35,210 bases of DNA, from the NCBI GenBank assembly GCA_019689775.1, contig JADGGV010000004.1:1-35210 (forward strand), read 5' to 3'. This document shows, one piece after another, positions 26,465 to 33,497 of this stretch. Below the pieces are notes generated by a model. It did not search any database, had not been told where the DNA came from, and saw nothing but the letters and a program-made list of their open reading frames with translations. The first letter of the stretch is position 1, and each line of letters opens with the position of its first letter. A program made the translations under genes and the position numbers. This DNA is from Gemmatimonadota bacterium (GTDB lineage Bacteria > Gemmatimonadota > Gemmatimonadetes > Longimicrobiales > RSA9).

Positions 26465-27615
26465 GGGGACGCGCCGCCCGCAGCGCGGCCGCGCTGGCGG
26501 GGATGCTCGCCCTGGCCCTCCCGGCGGAGGGTCAGGGCGTCTCCATCTGGCTGGACGCCACGGCGGCGCACACGCGGCCGCCCGCCGGGATCGACGGCGG
26601 CGAGGCGGGCCTGTACGGGATCGCCGCCGCGCGGCTCCAGCTCCAGTCGGCCGGCCCGGCCGCGCTCCAGCTCGACGTCGACGGCGGTCGTGGGTCCGCG
26701 GACGAGCCGGCCGGCTGGCTCGAGGCCGAGCTGGCGGGCGACGCCGCGCGCGCCTGGAGCCACGGCGCCTTCGCCCTCCGGGCGTCCGCCTTCGGCCTGG
26801 ACTACACCGAACCGTTCCGGTTCCGCGCCGCCGGCGCCACGCTCGAACCGCGCGTCGCGTTCGCGCTGGGCGATGTCGTCCTCACGGCGCAGGGCGACGT
26901 CCGCCGCGGCTCCTTCCGCATGGACGTCGACACGGGCGCTGCGGCCGTCCACCGTACCGGCGTCCTCTCGGTCACGGGCGGCTCGTTGGCCGTCGCGCGC
27001 ACCGTCGGGCCCGCCGTCATCGAGCTGGCCGGCGAGGGACGGCACGGCGCGCTCAACGGGTGGTTCCGCGGCGGGACGGCGACGCTGACGATCGGCGGCG
27101 AGCGCACGGACGTCAGCGTCAGCGTCCGCGCCTGGGATACCCCGCTGGGGGGCGAGGTCGGCTACGGCATCGATGTCCAGACCCGGCTCGCAGGCGCGCT
27201 TTGGGGCCACGCCCAGGTCGGGCGGGCCACCATGGATCCGCTCTACGGCACGCCCGGCAGCTTCGGCGCCAGCGTCGGCGTGAGCTGGCGGCTGAGCTCC
27301 GGCGCACCCGCGCCGGCGCGCCCACGACCGGTCGTCGAGATCGGCGAGACCGCCGGCGCCGGGCGCCGCGTCCGGTTCCGGTTGCATGCGCCCCACGCGC
27401 ATCGCGCCGCCGTGAGCGGCGATTTCACCGGGTGGCAGCCCCGACCCATGCGGCGCGTGGGCGCCGATTGGCAGCTCGAGCTCGTCGTCCCCGTCGGCTA
27501 TCACCACTTCGGGTTCCTCATCGACGGCCGGACGTGGCTGGTGCCTTCGGACGCGCCCGGGATCGAACGGGACGGCTGGGGGCGCGAAAACGCCAGCTTC
27601 ATCGTCGAAAAGTGA
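26461..27615 (+). CDS. Predicted outer-membrane barrel with C-terminal E-set domain
   Basis: The 384-aa product begins with a signal-like segment (about 2-25, basic then AALAGMLALALPAEGQG). About 250 residues of alternating strands follow, ending GVSWRLSS (about 272-280), then a Pro/Ala linker and an E-set domain (about 300-384: VRFRLHAPHAHRAAVSGDFTGWQP, YHHFGFLIDG). The E-set resembles that of the preceding gene. No ATG, GTG or TTG fits. A CTG at 26461 has GAGG six bases upstream and overlaps the preceding stop (CTGA), so I call a CTG start. The ATG at 26503 would remove half the signal. Barrel topology is inferred; no plug is seen. Confidence 0.75.
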   Translation: MRGRAARSAAALAGMLALALPAEGQGVSIWLDATAAHTRPPAGIDGGEAGLYGIAAARLQLQSAGPAALQLDVDGGRGSADEPAGWLEAELAGDAARAWSHGAFALRASAFGLDYTEPFRFRAAGATLEPRVAFALGDVVLTAQGDVRRGSFRMDVDTGAAAVHRTGVLSVTGGSLAVARTVGPAVIELAGEGRHGALNGWFRGGTATLTIGGERTDVSVSVRAWDTPLGGEVGYGIDVQTRLAGALWGHAQVGRATMDPLYGTPGSFGASVGVSWRLSSGAPAPARPRPVVEIGETAGAGRRVRFRLHAPHAHRAAVSGDFTGWQPRPMRRVGADWQLELVVPVGYHHFGFLIDGRTWLVPSDAPGIERDGWGRENASFIVEK

Positions 27616-27668
27616 CGAAATGAACCGTCGCGCGTCTTTGTAGCAGACCGCTTCGAAGAGCAAACGCC

Positions 27669-28430
27669 ATGGTTCGACCGAGGTTCTCCGTCACCCTCCT
27701 CGTGGGGTTATGCGGCGTGCTGGCGCACGCCGCGGCCGCGCAGCAGCCCGGCGCGCTCGCCCGCGCACGGGCGCAGCTCCCCGCCAGCGCCACCGCCCGC
27801 TTCGACGCGATCATGGCGCAGGCGCGCGCCCGTGGCCTCCCGCTCGACCCCCTGGTCGACAAGACGCTCGAGGGCGAGGCCAAGGGCGTGCCCGCCGACA
27901 TGATCCTAACCGTCGTGCAGCGCCTGGCCGGCCGACTGGAGCGAGCCCGTGGACTCCTCGACCGCACGGCGACGCCCGCCGACATCACCGCGGCCGCCGT
28001 CGCCCTCGACCGCGGCGTGCCGGAGCACGCCGTCCGCCGGCTCGCCGGCCGGAAGCGTGCACCCACCGCCCTCGCCCAGGCCGTCGTGACCCTCGGCGAC
28101 CTCGTCCAGGAGGGCGTCCCGGCCGACGCCGCCGCCGACGCCGTCAGCACCCTCGTCGACCGCGGCGCCTCCTCCGCCGACCTCAGGCAGCTCCCCGACG
28201 CGGTCCAGCGTCTCGTGCGCGAGGGCGTCCTGCCGGCACAGGCCGCCGCCGCCGTCGCCCAGGGATTCGGCAATGCCCACGGACCCCCCGGCGGCGGGAA
28301 GCCGGGAGATGCCACACGATCCCGAGGACGGGGGAGCCCGGGGCGACCGCCCGTCGCACCGGGCTCCGGCCCGCCACCCGGAAAAGGGAAGCCGCCCAAA
28401 GGGAAGCCGCCGGGTCACGATCCTCCGTGA
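27669..28430 (+). CDS. Secreted helical protein with Gly/Pro/Lys-rich tail
   Basis: I do not recognise a family. The 253-aa product has a signal peptide (about 1-25, LLVGLCGVLAHAAAAQQ). Residues 30-200 are Ala-rich helices with repeated elements of the form GVPADxxxxxVxxL (GVPADMILTVVQRL, GVPEHAVRRLAG, GVPADAAADAVSTL, GVLPAQAAAAVAQG). The tail of about 50 residues is disordered and Gly/Pro/Lys-rich (GKGKPPKGKPPGHDPP). The spacing of the repeated elements suggests an alpha-helical scaffold exposed in the periplasm or at the cell surface. It starts 53 bases after the E-set barrel gene and may belong to the same transcript. The SD is weak (GAAGAG). Confidence 0.75.
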   Translation: MVRPRFSVTLLVGLCGVLAHAAAAQQPGALARARAQLPASATARFDAIMAQARARGLPLDPLVDKTLEGEAKGVPADMILTVVQRLAGRLERARGLLDRTATPADITAAAVALDRGVPEHAVRRLAGRKRAPTALAQAVVTLGDLVQEGVPADAAADAVSTLVDRGASSADLRQLPDAVQRLVREGVLPAQAAAAVAQGFGNAHGPPGGGKPGDATRSRGRGSPGRPPVAPGSGPPPGKGKPPKGKPPGHDPP

Positions 28431-28437
28431 TCCCGGC

Positions 28438-28466
28438 TTGTGATCCATCGTCGGATCGGGTATACT
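28438..28466 (+). promoter_or_regulatory. Putative promoter of the FeoA-like gene
   Basis: TTGTGA (28438-28443) and TATACT (28461-28466) are exactly 17 bases apart. Transcription would start near 28473, followed by about 140 bases of structured leader. It is one of the best promoter matches in the window. Confidence 0.65.
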
Positions 28467-28486
28467 TCAGAAACAAATGGAGCGGA

Positions 28487-28556
28487 TCGGGTCCTCCGAC
28501 GGACCCGACCGAAGGGCCCCGAGGCTCAGCCGCCGGCTGCGCTCGGGGCCTTTCGC
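28487..28556 (+). terminator. Leader hairpin pair with intrinsic-terminator-like element
   Basis: Hairpin 1 pairs 28487-28494 (TCGGGTCC) with 28501-28508 (GGACCCGA). Hairpin 2 pairs GGCCCCGAG (28515-28523) with CTCGGGGCC (28542-28550), extended by AAG/TTT, and is followed by TTTCGCTTC. Hairpin 2 looks like a rho-independent terminator sited between promoter and gene, so it may be an attenuator or may end a short RNA of about 80 bases. Confidence 0.6.
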
Positions 28557-28615
28557 TTCAACCGGAACCCGAGGGCCTCGAGCGCCCACGATCACTCTCC
28601 CCGCAGGAGCATCGC

Positions 28616-28912
28616 ATGCCGACCGCCTATGCCTCGGAGCCCGTCCGCAGCCTCGCCGCCGCGGATACCGGCGAGGCGATCCAGATCCGCCGCATCCTGT
28701 TCGGTGCACTCCGTGCCCTCTGCGCCGACCTCGGCCTACGTGAGGGCGAGATCGTGCGTTGCCGCGCCGGAACCCCATCGCAGCTCATGCTGGAGACGCC
28801 CACCGGCCGGGTCGTCGCCCTCCAGCGCGACTGGGCTCGCTTCATCCAGGTCAGCAACGCCGCTGCACACCCGCAGGCCGCCGGGCTTCACGCCGAGGTC
28901 GCCCGCGCCTGA
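28616..28912 (+). CDS. FeoA-like small protein
   Basis: The 98-aa product has an SH3-like segment (about 38-80: LGLREGEIVRCRAG, QLMLETPTGRVVALQRDWARFIQV) that resembles FeoA domains. There, the LGL-x-G turn and an R-x-x-A-x-x-I/V end are typical. The first 25 residues and last 15 are polar and Ala-rich. The ATG at 28616 follows AGGAG. No feoB or metal transporter lies nearby, so classical ferrous iron transport is not indicated; stand-alone FeoA domains also occur as regulatory partners. The long terminator-containing leader suggests conditional expression. The family call is moderate. Confidence 0.7.
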   Translation: MPTAYASEPVRSLAAADTGEAIQIRRILFGALRALCADLGLREGEIVRCRAGTPSQLMLETPTGRVVALQRDWARFIQVSNAAAHPQAAGLHAEVARA

Positions 28913-28926
28913 GACCGGTCGCGACT

Positions 28927-29044
28927 GCTCGAGGCGCCGGCCCGGCCACACGGCCCGCGCCCCTCGAGCCGGCCCGGTCGACGCCCCGGCCGGCGCGGGC
29001 CCGCCGCAGCCACCTGTGGCTCGCTCGCGCCGGCCGGGGCGTCG
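28927..29044. repeat. Two large tandem inverted repeats
   Basis: The first pairs GCTCGAGG (28927-28934) with CCTCGAGC (28962-28969). The second is a perfect 19-bp repeat, CGACGCCCCGGCCGGCGCG (28979-28997) with CGCGCCGGCCGGGGCGTCG (29026-29044), whose 28-base loop holds a further stem (AGCCA/TGGCT). They follow the FeoA-like stop. They have no T-rich tail on either strand, so simple intrinsic termination is not clear. Confidence 0.75.
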
Positions 29045-29059
29045 GGTTGGCGGGCACTT

Positions 29060-29097
29060 CGCACAATAACGCCATTCTTTCCTTGACAAATTGTGCG
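29060..29097. promoter_or_regulatory. Candidate operator: split 8-bp inverted repeat
   Basis: CGCACAAT (29060-29067) and ATTGTGCG (29090-29097) form a perfect inverted repeat. Half-sites start 30 bases apart, about three helical turns, and bracket the -35. This suits a repressor that binds both half-sites, but no matching regulator is known from the window. Confidence 0.5.
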
Positions 29098-29111
29098 TGA
29101 GGCCGTATAGG
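29083..29111 (+). promoter_or_regulatory. Consensus-like promoter of the DUF4142/cupredoxin pair
   Basis: TTGACA (29083-29088) and TATAGG (29106-29111) are 17 bases apart. The local sequence is A/T-rich compared with its surroundings. Transcription would start near 29118, about 147 bases before the DUF4142 start. Confidence 0.7.
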
Positions 29112-29264
29112 CAGACGCGGCAAGCGATCCGCGAGACGTCGCGGCGCGGTTAATGCCGCGCGGAGCAGACGCTTGCAGGGCGCGGCGGCTGGTGCGCCGA
29201 CGGCGCCCCCGGGGGGCGGGAGGCTCCCGCCTCCCTCGCTCGCACGGTCGAGACGGAGGGAGAC

Positions 29265-29900
29265 ATGGAGAAGCGAGGGTTGCTCACCTGGTCGGTCACC
29301 GTGGTGCTGATGCTGGGCGTGGTCGCGGGCTGTCGGCGGCAGTCGGAGGAAGGGGCGGCGGCCATGGGCACGCCGGCCGCCGGGGACACGACCGGCGCGA
29401 TGGCGCCGACGGCGCCGCCGGCGGCGACGCCCGCGCCCATGGCGCCGGCGCTGACGGACGCGCAGATCGCGCAGATCGCGCTCGCCGCGAACAGCGCGGA
29501 TAGCGCGAGCGGCGTGCTGGCGGAGGGGAAGGCGGTGGCGGCGGATGTGAAGGCGTTCGCGCGCCGGATGGTGACGGACCACTCGTCGCTGAACAAGCAG
29601 GCGACCGACCTGGCGAAGCGGCTGAACCTGACGCCGGCGCCGTCGGACGCGAGCACGGACCTCCAGAACAAGGCGGCCGACGCGCTGAAGGACCTGCGGG
29701 GGAAGACCGGGAAGGACTTCGACAAGGCGTACATCGACCACGAGGTCGCCTTCCATCAGGAGGTCCTGAACGCGCTGGATCAGCAGCTCATCCCGAACGC
29801 GCAGAACGCGGAGCTGAAGCAGTTGCTCCAGACGGCGCGGATGGGCGTGCAGCAGCACCTGGACATGGCCAAGCAGCTCCAGTCGAAGCTCAGTGTCTAG
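29265..29900 (+). CDS. DUF4142 lipoprotein
   Basis: The 211-aa product has a lipoprotein signal with lipobox VVAGC and acylated C23. A Pro/Ala/Thr-rich spacer (to about 60) and a DUF4142 four-helix domain (about 62-205) follow. Typical parts are SGVLAEGKAVAADVKAFARRMVTDHSSLN and FDKAYIDHEVAFHQEVLNAL. DUF4142 has a ferritin-like helical fold of unknown function and is often seen in envelope-stress settings. GGAGGG precedes the ATG at 29265. Its stop overlaps the start of the cupredoxin gene by 8 bases, so the two are coupled. Promoter and candidate operator lie upstream. Confidence 0.9.
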   Translation: MEKRGLLTWSVTVVLMLGVVAGCRRQSEEGAAAMGTPAAGDTTGAMAPTAPPAATPAPMAPALTDAQIAQIALAANSADSASGVLAEGKAVAADVKAFARRMVTDHSSLNKQATDLAKRLNLTPAPSDASTDLQNKAADALKDLRGKTGKDFDKAYIDHEVAFHQEVLNALDQQLIPNAQNAELKQLLQTARMGVQQHLDMAKQLQSKLSV

Positions 29901-30249
29901 CTCGGTGCGGCGGTTCGGCGCGCGGCGGCGGATGTTGCCGCGCGCCGCAGCCATCGGGCTGCTCGTGGCGGCCGCTGCGTCGTGCGCCCGACTGCGCCCG
30001 CGCAGCCACCTGGTACGGCTGCACGACTTCGGGTTCGCGCCCGACTCGCTCGTGGTGGCCGTTGGGGATACCGTGGTCTTCCGGAACGACGACGTCGTAC
30101 CGCACACGGCGACGCGAGTCGGCGGCGGCTGGGACTCGGGGGAGCTGGGCCCGGGCGCGAGCTGGCGACTGGTCGTGCGGCGGCCCGGGGCGGAGCACTA
30201 CTACTGCCGCTACCACCCGGGGATGAGGGGAGTGCTGCGGGTTCGTTGA
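29893..30249 (+). CDS. Cupredoxin-like lipoprotein
   Basis: This 118-aa protein has a plastocyanin/amicyanin-like fold. The type 1 copper ligands are H71 (VVPHTAT), C105, H108 and M111 in YYCRYHPGM, all present. A basic N-terminus and hydrophobic segment end in a lipobox-like AAASC with C31, so it is probably membrane-anchored in the periplasm. The start is a GTG at 29893 that overlaps the DUF4142 stop; M14 at 29932 is an alternative that keeps the signal. Its role may be electron transfer or copper handling, coupled to the DUF4142 protein. The redox partner is not in the window. Confidence 0.88.
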   Translation: MSSSVRRFGARRRMLPRAAAIGLLVAAAASCARLRPRSHLVRLHDFGFAPDSLVVAVGDTVVFRNDDVVPHTATRVGGGWDSGELGPGASWRLVVRRPGAEHYYCRYHPGMRGVLRVR

Positions 30250-30253
30250 CGGA

Positions 30254-30361
30254 GCGATCCGCGGAGTGCCGGGAGTGGGACTCGAACCCACACGGGGGTG
30301 ACCCCCGGCGCATTTTGAGTGCGCTGCGTCTGCCGTTCCGCCATCCCGGCGCGCGGATCGC
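30254..30361. repeat. 10-bp inverted repeat bracketing the tRNA gene
   Basis: GCGATCCGCG (30254-30263) and CGCGGATCGC (30352-30361) are perfect inverses placed 3 bases and 1 base outside the tRNA ends. In the precursor RNA they would extend the acceptor stem. Confidence 0.75.
30267..30350 (-). tRNA. tRNA-Leu (CAA)
   Basis: On the minus strand the acceptor stem GCCGGGA/TCCCGGC closes an 84-base class II cloverleaf. The anticodon stem GCGCA/TGCGC holds loop CTCAAAA, giving anticodon CAA for UUG. A long variable arm (CGGGGGTCACCCCCG) and the T-arm GTGGGTTCGAGTCCCAC are present. The discriminator is A, as in leucine tRNAs. CCA is not encoded. It lies 44 bases after the single-TM gene of the floA operon in the same direction. 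Confidence 0.95.
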
Positions 30362-30394
30362 CTCGAGCACTCAAAGATAACAGCCGGCGCGTGG

Positions 30395-30946
30395 CTACTC
30401 CAGCCCCTTCGGCGGTCCGAGGACCTCCCGCAGGATGATGGCGCGGCGCAGGTCGCGGACGCGGGTCCTGGGCGCCGCCGTCGGTGGCGGCTCCACCGGC
30501 ACCGGCACGGTCGGGCGGACCGACGGGGCGACCGACCCGCCGCCGGCGATCGTGCGCAGCCCACCCCCCGCGGGCTCCTCCAACGACGAGGCTTCCTCGA
30601 GGAGTCGCCCCTCGGCGACCTCCGCCTCCTCGTCCGCCCCGGCCTCCTCGTCGAACCGAGCGGGCGCCGGCCTGGCCGCGGGCTCCGGCGCGGACACCGG
30701 GCTCGGAGAAGACCGCGCCTCGCCCATCAGGATCCGCCAGAAATCGTCGGGGATCGTCACGGCGGCGCTGGACGGGTCAGGGGCGCGAGCACCGGGGAGC
30801 CGGCGCGGGTCGCCGGGCGCATACCGGCGCAGCTCCGGGTGCCGCGGGCGGCCGGCGCGCTGCCCTACCCCACCGGTCTTGCCCACCAGCCGAAGGATGT
30901 TCGCCAGGACGATGAACGCGATGACGACGACGGCGACGCCGCTCAT
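30395..30946 (-). CDS. Single-TM hypothetical protein of the floA operon
   Basis: I do not recognise a named family. The 183-aa product has one N-terminal membrane helix (about 3-20, [18 protein letters not shown]), a basic Pro/Arg-rich stretch, and an acidic segment (about 97-125, rich in Glu). A Pro-rich linker leads to the C-terminal motif [21 protein letters not shown], which looks like a short docking motif. The ATG at 30946 overlaps the floA stop (ATGA), so its product is made with FloA. I infer an accessory of the flotillin-like complex, with the C-terminal motif in the cytoplasm. Confidence 0.8.
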   Translation of the reverse strand: MSGVAVVVIAFIVLANILRLVGKTGGVGQRAGRPRHPELRRYAPGDPRRLPGARAPDPSSAAVTIPDDFWRILMGEARSSPSPVSAPEPAARPAPARFDEEAGADEEAEVAEGRLLEEASSLEEPAGGGLRTIAGGGSVAPSVRPTVPVPVEPPPTAAPRTRVRDLRRAIILREVLGPPKGLE

Positions 30947-31932
30947 GGCGACGGCTCGACCGGCAGCACGTCGTCGGCGCCGCCCGCGATGGCGCGCCGC
31001 ATGTCGGTGTCCGCGCTGACGTTGCGGTAGCGCACATAGTCCATCACGCCGAGGTTGCCGCGGCGGAACGCCTCGGCGATGGCGAGCGGGATCTCCGCCT
31101 CGGCGGCCACGACCTTCGCGCGCATCTCCTGGACCTTGGCCTTCATCTCCTGCTCGGCGGCGACGGCCATGGCGCGGCGCTCCTCGGCCTTGGCCTGCGC
31201 GATGCGCTTGTCGGCCTCGGCCTGATCGGTCTGGAGCTGGGCGCCGATGTTCTTCCCGACATCGACGTCGGCGATGTCGATGGAGAGGATCTCGAACGCG
31301 GTGCCGGCATCGAGCCCCTTGCCGAGGACGGTCTTGGAGATGGCGTCGGGGTTCTCGAGCACCGTCTTGTGCGAGTCGGCGGAGCCGATGGTGGAGACGA
31401 TCCCCTCGCCCACACGGGCGAGGATCGTCTCCTCGCCCGCGCCGCCGACCAGCCGGTTGATGTTCGCGCGCACGGTCACGCGCGCGACGGCGATGAGCTG
31501 GATGCCGTCCTTGGCCATGGCCGCGACGCGGGGCGTCTCGATGACCTTGGGGTTGACGGAAACCTTGACGGCCTCGAGGACGTCGCGGCCGGCCAGGTCG
31601 ATGGCGGCCGCCTGCTGGAACGGCAGCGCGAGCTCGGCCTTGTCGGCGCTGATGAGGGCGTTGACGACCTTGTCGACGCGCCCGCCCGCCAGGTAATGGC
31701 TCTCGAGCTGGGAGGGCGTGAGCTGGAGCCCGGCCTTCGTCGCCGCGATGAGCGGTCCGATGATCGCGGCCGGATTCACCTTACGCAGGCGCATCCCGAC
31801 CAGGTCGGTGAGCCCGACGCGCACGCCGGCGAAGACGGCCGTGATCCAGAGCCGGACGGGGATGAACGACGCGAAGAGGAAGACGAGGATCAGCGCGAAC
31901 GCAAGGAGGAGGACCGGGAAGATCATGTCCAT
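30943..31932 (-). CDS. floA: Flotillin-like protein FloA
   Basis: FloA forms membrane microdomain assemblies. The 329-aa product has an N-terminal hydrophobic hairpin or helix (about 4-26) and the YqfA-type SPFH region ([44 protein letters not shown]). It has a long Ala/Glu/Lys coiled coil (about 235-285) and a C-terminal [26 protein letters not shown]. It matches Bacillus YqfA in size. GAGG lies upstream of the ATG at 31932; M3 is an alternative. nfeD precedes by 30 bases, the usual FloA/NfeD pairing. Confidence 0.95.
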   Translation of the reverse strand: MDMIFPVLLLAFALILVFLFASFIPVRLWITAVFAGVRVGLTDLVGMRLRKVNPAAIIGPLIAATKAGLQLTPSQLESHYLAGGRVDKVVNALISADKAELALPFQQAAAIDLAGRDVLEAVKVSVNPKVIETPRVAAMAKDGIQLIAVARVTVRANINRLVGGAGEETILARVGEGIVSTIGSADSHKTVLENPDAISKTVLGKGLDAGTAFEILSIDIADVDVGKNIGAQLQTDQAEADKRIAQAKAEERRAMAVAAEQEMKAKVQEMRAKVVAAEAEIPLAIAEAFRRGNLGVMDYVRYRNVSADTDMRRAIAGGADDVLPVEPSP

Positions 31933-31962
31933 CGGGGCCTCAGGGTGAAAGGGTCGCGGGCG

Positions 31963-32685
31963 CTATTCCGCGGGCCGCACGAGGTGGCGGTAGCCGTCCG
32001 ACTGCGCGATGACGACCGGCGTGCCGGCCGGGATGTAGCCGCCCTCGGCGACGACGTCGAGCCGCTCACCGCGGAACTCCGCGCTCCCGGAGGGGCGGAG
32101 GTCGGTGATCGCGGTGCCGACCGTACCGACGAGCTCCGGCCGGCCGGCGCGGGCGACATAGCCGCTCTCCCGGGACATGACCTCGCCCAGCACGACGCCG
32201 GAGCGGCCGAGCCGGTTGCTCTTCGGCAGCACGCGGAAGAGCGCCCAGATCGAGACGAGCGCCGCGATCAGGGTGGCGCCGAGGATCCCCGCGGCCTGGC
32301 TGTAGGCCTCGGGGGTGGCCGGGTGGCCGACCAGGCTGAGGTAGATGCTAGCCAGGACGGCGAGGGCGCCGAGCACACCGAAGGCGCCGACGCCGGGGAG
32401 CGCGATGGCCTCCAGGAGGAGCATGAGCACGCCGGCACCGAGGAGCACGAGCTCCAGCCAGCCCGTCATGCCGACGAGGAAGTGGCTGCCGAAGAAGAGG
32501 GCCAGCGCGAGGACGCCGAGCGCGCCCGCGAGCCCGTGCGTGAACGCCTTGACCTCGATGAGGATGCCGAGGACGCCGACGAGCAGGAGGACCGGGGCGA
32601 GCCATGGGCTGGCCAGGGCGCCGAGGACGAGATCGATCAGGCCCGGGTCGACGGCGAGGAGGGCGACGGCCGGGTGCATGGACAT
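31963..32685 (-). CDS. NfeD family membrane protein, short form
   Basis: NfeD proteins partner with SPFH/flotillin proteins. This 240-aa form has about four membrane helices (about 25-125: PWLAPVLLLVGVLGILIEV, LGVLALALFFGSHFLV, LELVLLGAGVLMLLLE, VGAFGVLGALAVLASIYL), another near 135-150, and a C-terminal OB-fold domain (about 170-238, GTAITDLRPSGSAEFRGERLDVV and GTPVVIAQSDGYRHLV). The N-terminal ClpP-like protease of long NfeD is absent. The ATG at 32685 overlaps the lipoprotein stop (ATGA), and floA follows. The long ORF in the track is a read-through shadow. Confidence 0.93.
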   Translation of the reverse strand: MSMHPAVALLAVDPGLIDLVLGALASPWLAPVLLLVGVLGILIEVKAFTHGLAGALGVLALALFFGSHFLVGMTGWLELVLLGAGVLMLLLEAIALPGVGAFGVLGALAVLASIYLSLVGHPATPEAYSQAAGILGATLIAALVSIWALFRVLPKSNRLGRSGVVLGEVMSRESGYVARAGRPELVGTVGTAITDLRPSGSAEFRGERLDVVAEGGYIPAGTPVVIAQSDGYRHLVRPAE

Positions 32686-33458
32686 CACGGCCCCCCGGAA
32701 GCGCCGGCCTGGCCGAGGAGCTGGCGGGCGTAGTAGGCGCGGCGGATCGCGACGTCGTACTTCCCCGCGGCGATGGCCTCGCGGGCGCCCCGGACCAGCC
32801 GCTCGATCCGTTCGGCGCGGCGGACGGCGGCGTCGCCGTCGCGCGGGCCGACGGCGCGGCGGAGCGCCTCGAGCGCGCGCTCGTCGGCGGACGCGAGCCG
32901 GAGCGCGACCGCGCGTGGCGTGGTCTCCGCGAGGCGCTCGCTGGCGTCGAGCGTGGCGAGCACGGCGGCGGCGCGATCCCCCGCCCGCGCGGCCTCGCGG
33001 GCGCGCTGGAGCAGCGCGCCGCCGTCGGCCACGGCGTCGGCCAGCTCCGGCAGGTCGGCGCCCCGCAGCGCCGCGCCGGCCAGCTCGGACCACCGCTCCA
33101 GCTTCTGCTGCGCGGCGGCGAGCGCCACGCTGTCGAGGGAGGCGGCGAGGATCGGGGCCGCCAGGCGGTTGGCCTGCGTGCGGAGTGCGCGGGCGGACGG
33201 TGCGTCGGGCGCGCTGTCGGCACTGGCCCAGAGCCTCCGCGCCTGCGCGAGGCCGGCCGCATCCGGTGGCGCGAGCGCCGCGCTGTCCGCGGCCGCGGCC
33301 AGCTCCGGGAGGCCGGGGAGCGAGCTGCCGACCGCCAGCGCCGCGTGCGTCTCGGGCGTGACGAGCAGCGCCGTCGGCGCATCGGGCGCATCGGAGCACG
33401 CCGCGATCGCGGCGAGCAGGACGAGGAGCGGGCGGGCGCGTCGGCGCGAGCGAGGCAT
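32685..33458 (-). CDS. Hypothetical lipoprotein of the nfeD/floA operon
   Basis: The 257-aa product has a lipoprotein signal with a basic start (PRSRRRARPLLVLL) and lipobox AAIAAC. The rest is Ala-rich and predicted mostly helical, with no recognised domain; the C-terminal part has YDVAIRRAYYARQLLG, reminiscent of a short helical repeat. I chose the ATG at 33458: the ORF-track TTG at 33497 lies inside the likely promoter. It is the first gene before nfeD and floA, with a coupled stop/start, so its protein may act at the same membrane assembly. The function is not known. Confidence 0.75.
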   Translation of the reverse strand: MPRSRRRARPLLVLLAAIAACSDAPDAPTALLVTPETHAALAVGSSLPGLPELAAAADSAALAPPDAAGLAQARRLWASADSAPDAPSARALRTQANRLAAPILAASLDSVALAAAQQKLERWSELAGAALRGADLPELADAVADGGALLQRAREAARAGDRAAAVLATLDASERLAETTPRAVALRLASADERALEALRRAVGPRDGDAAVRRAERIERLVRGAREAIAAGKYDVAIRRAYYARQLLGQAGASGGP

Positions 33459-33497
33459 CGGTGGTGGCGAATGGAGGGGTCGTCCCGCGGACGCCAA

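Larger units (their letters stand above)
28913..29264. other. 352-base gene-free stretch
   Basis: Contents in order: two large inverted repeats (28927-29044), an 8-bp inverted repeat around a consensus -35 (29060-29097), a -10 at 29106-29111, then a GC-rich leader with stems GCGCGG/CCGCGC (29144-29161) and GGCGGGA/TCCCGCC (29215-29231). No supported coding frame is seen. Confidence 0.7.

Noticed and set aside
26395-27663. 422-residue minus-strand ORF
   Set aside because: It is antisense to the barrel/E-set gene, Asp/Arg/Gly-rich, with no SD or domain.
28926-29044. Remnant of an insertion sequence
   Set aside because: The inverted repeats are close together with no transposase fragment or target duplication between or beside them.
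30435-31019. Plus-strand ORF of 194 aa
   Set aside because: It is a shadow of the single-TM gene and the floA end, Arg/Ser/Ala-rich without motifs.
31369-32733. 454-residue plus-strand ORF
   Set aside because: It is antisense to floA and nfeD, with the Asp/Glu/Arg-rich make-up typical of shadows.
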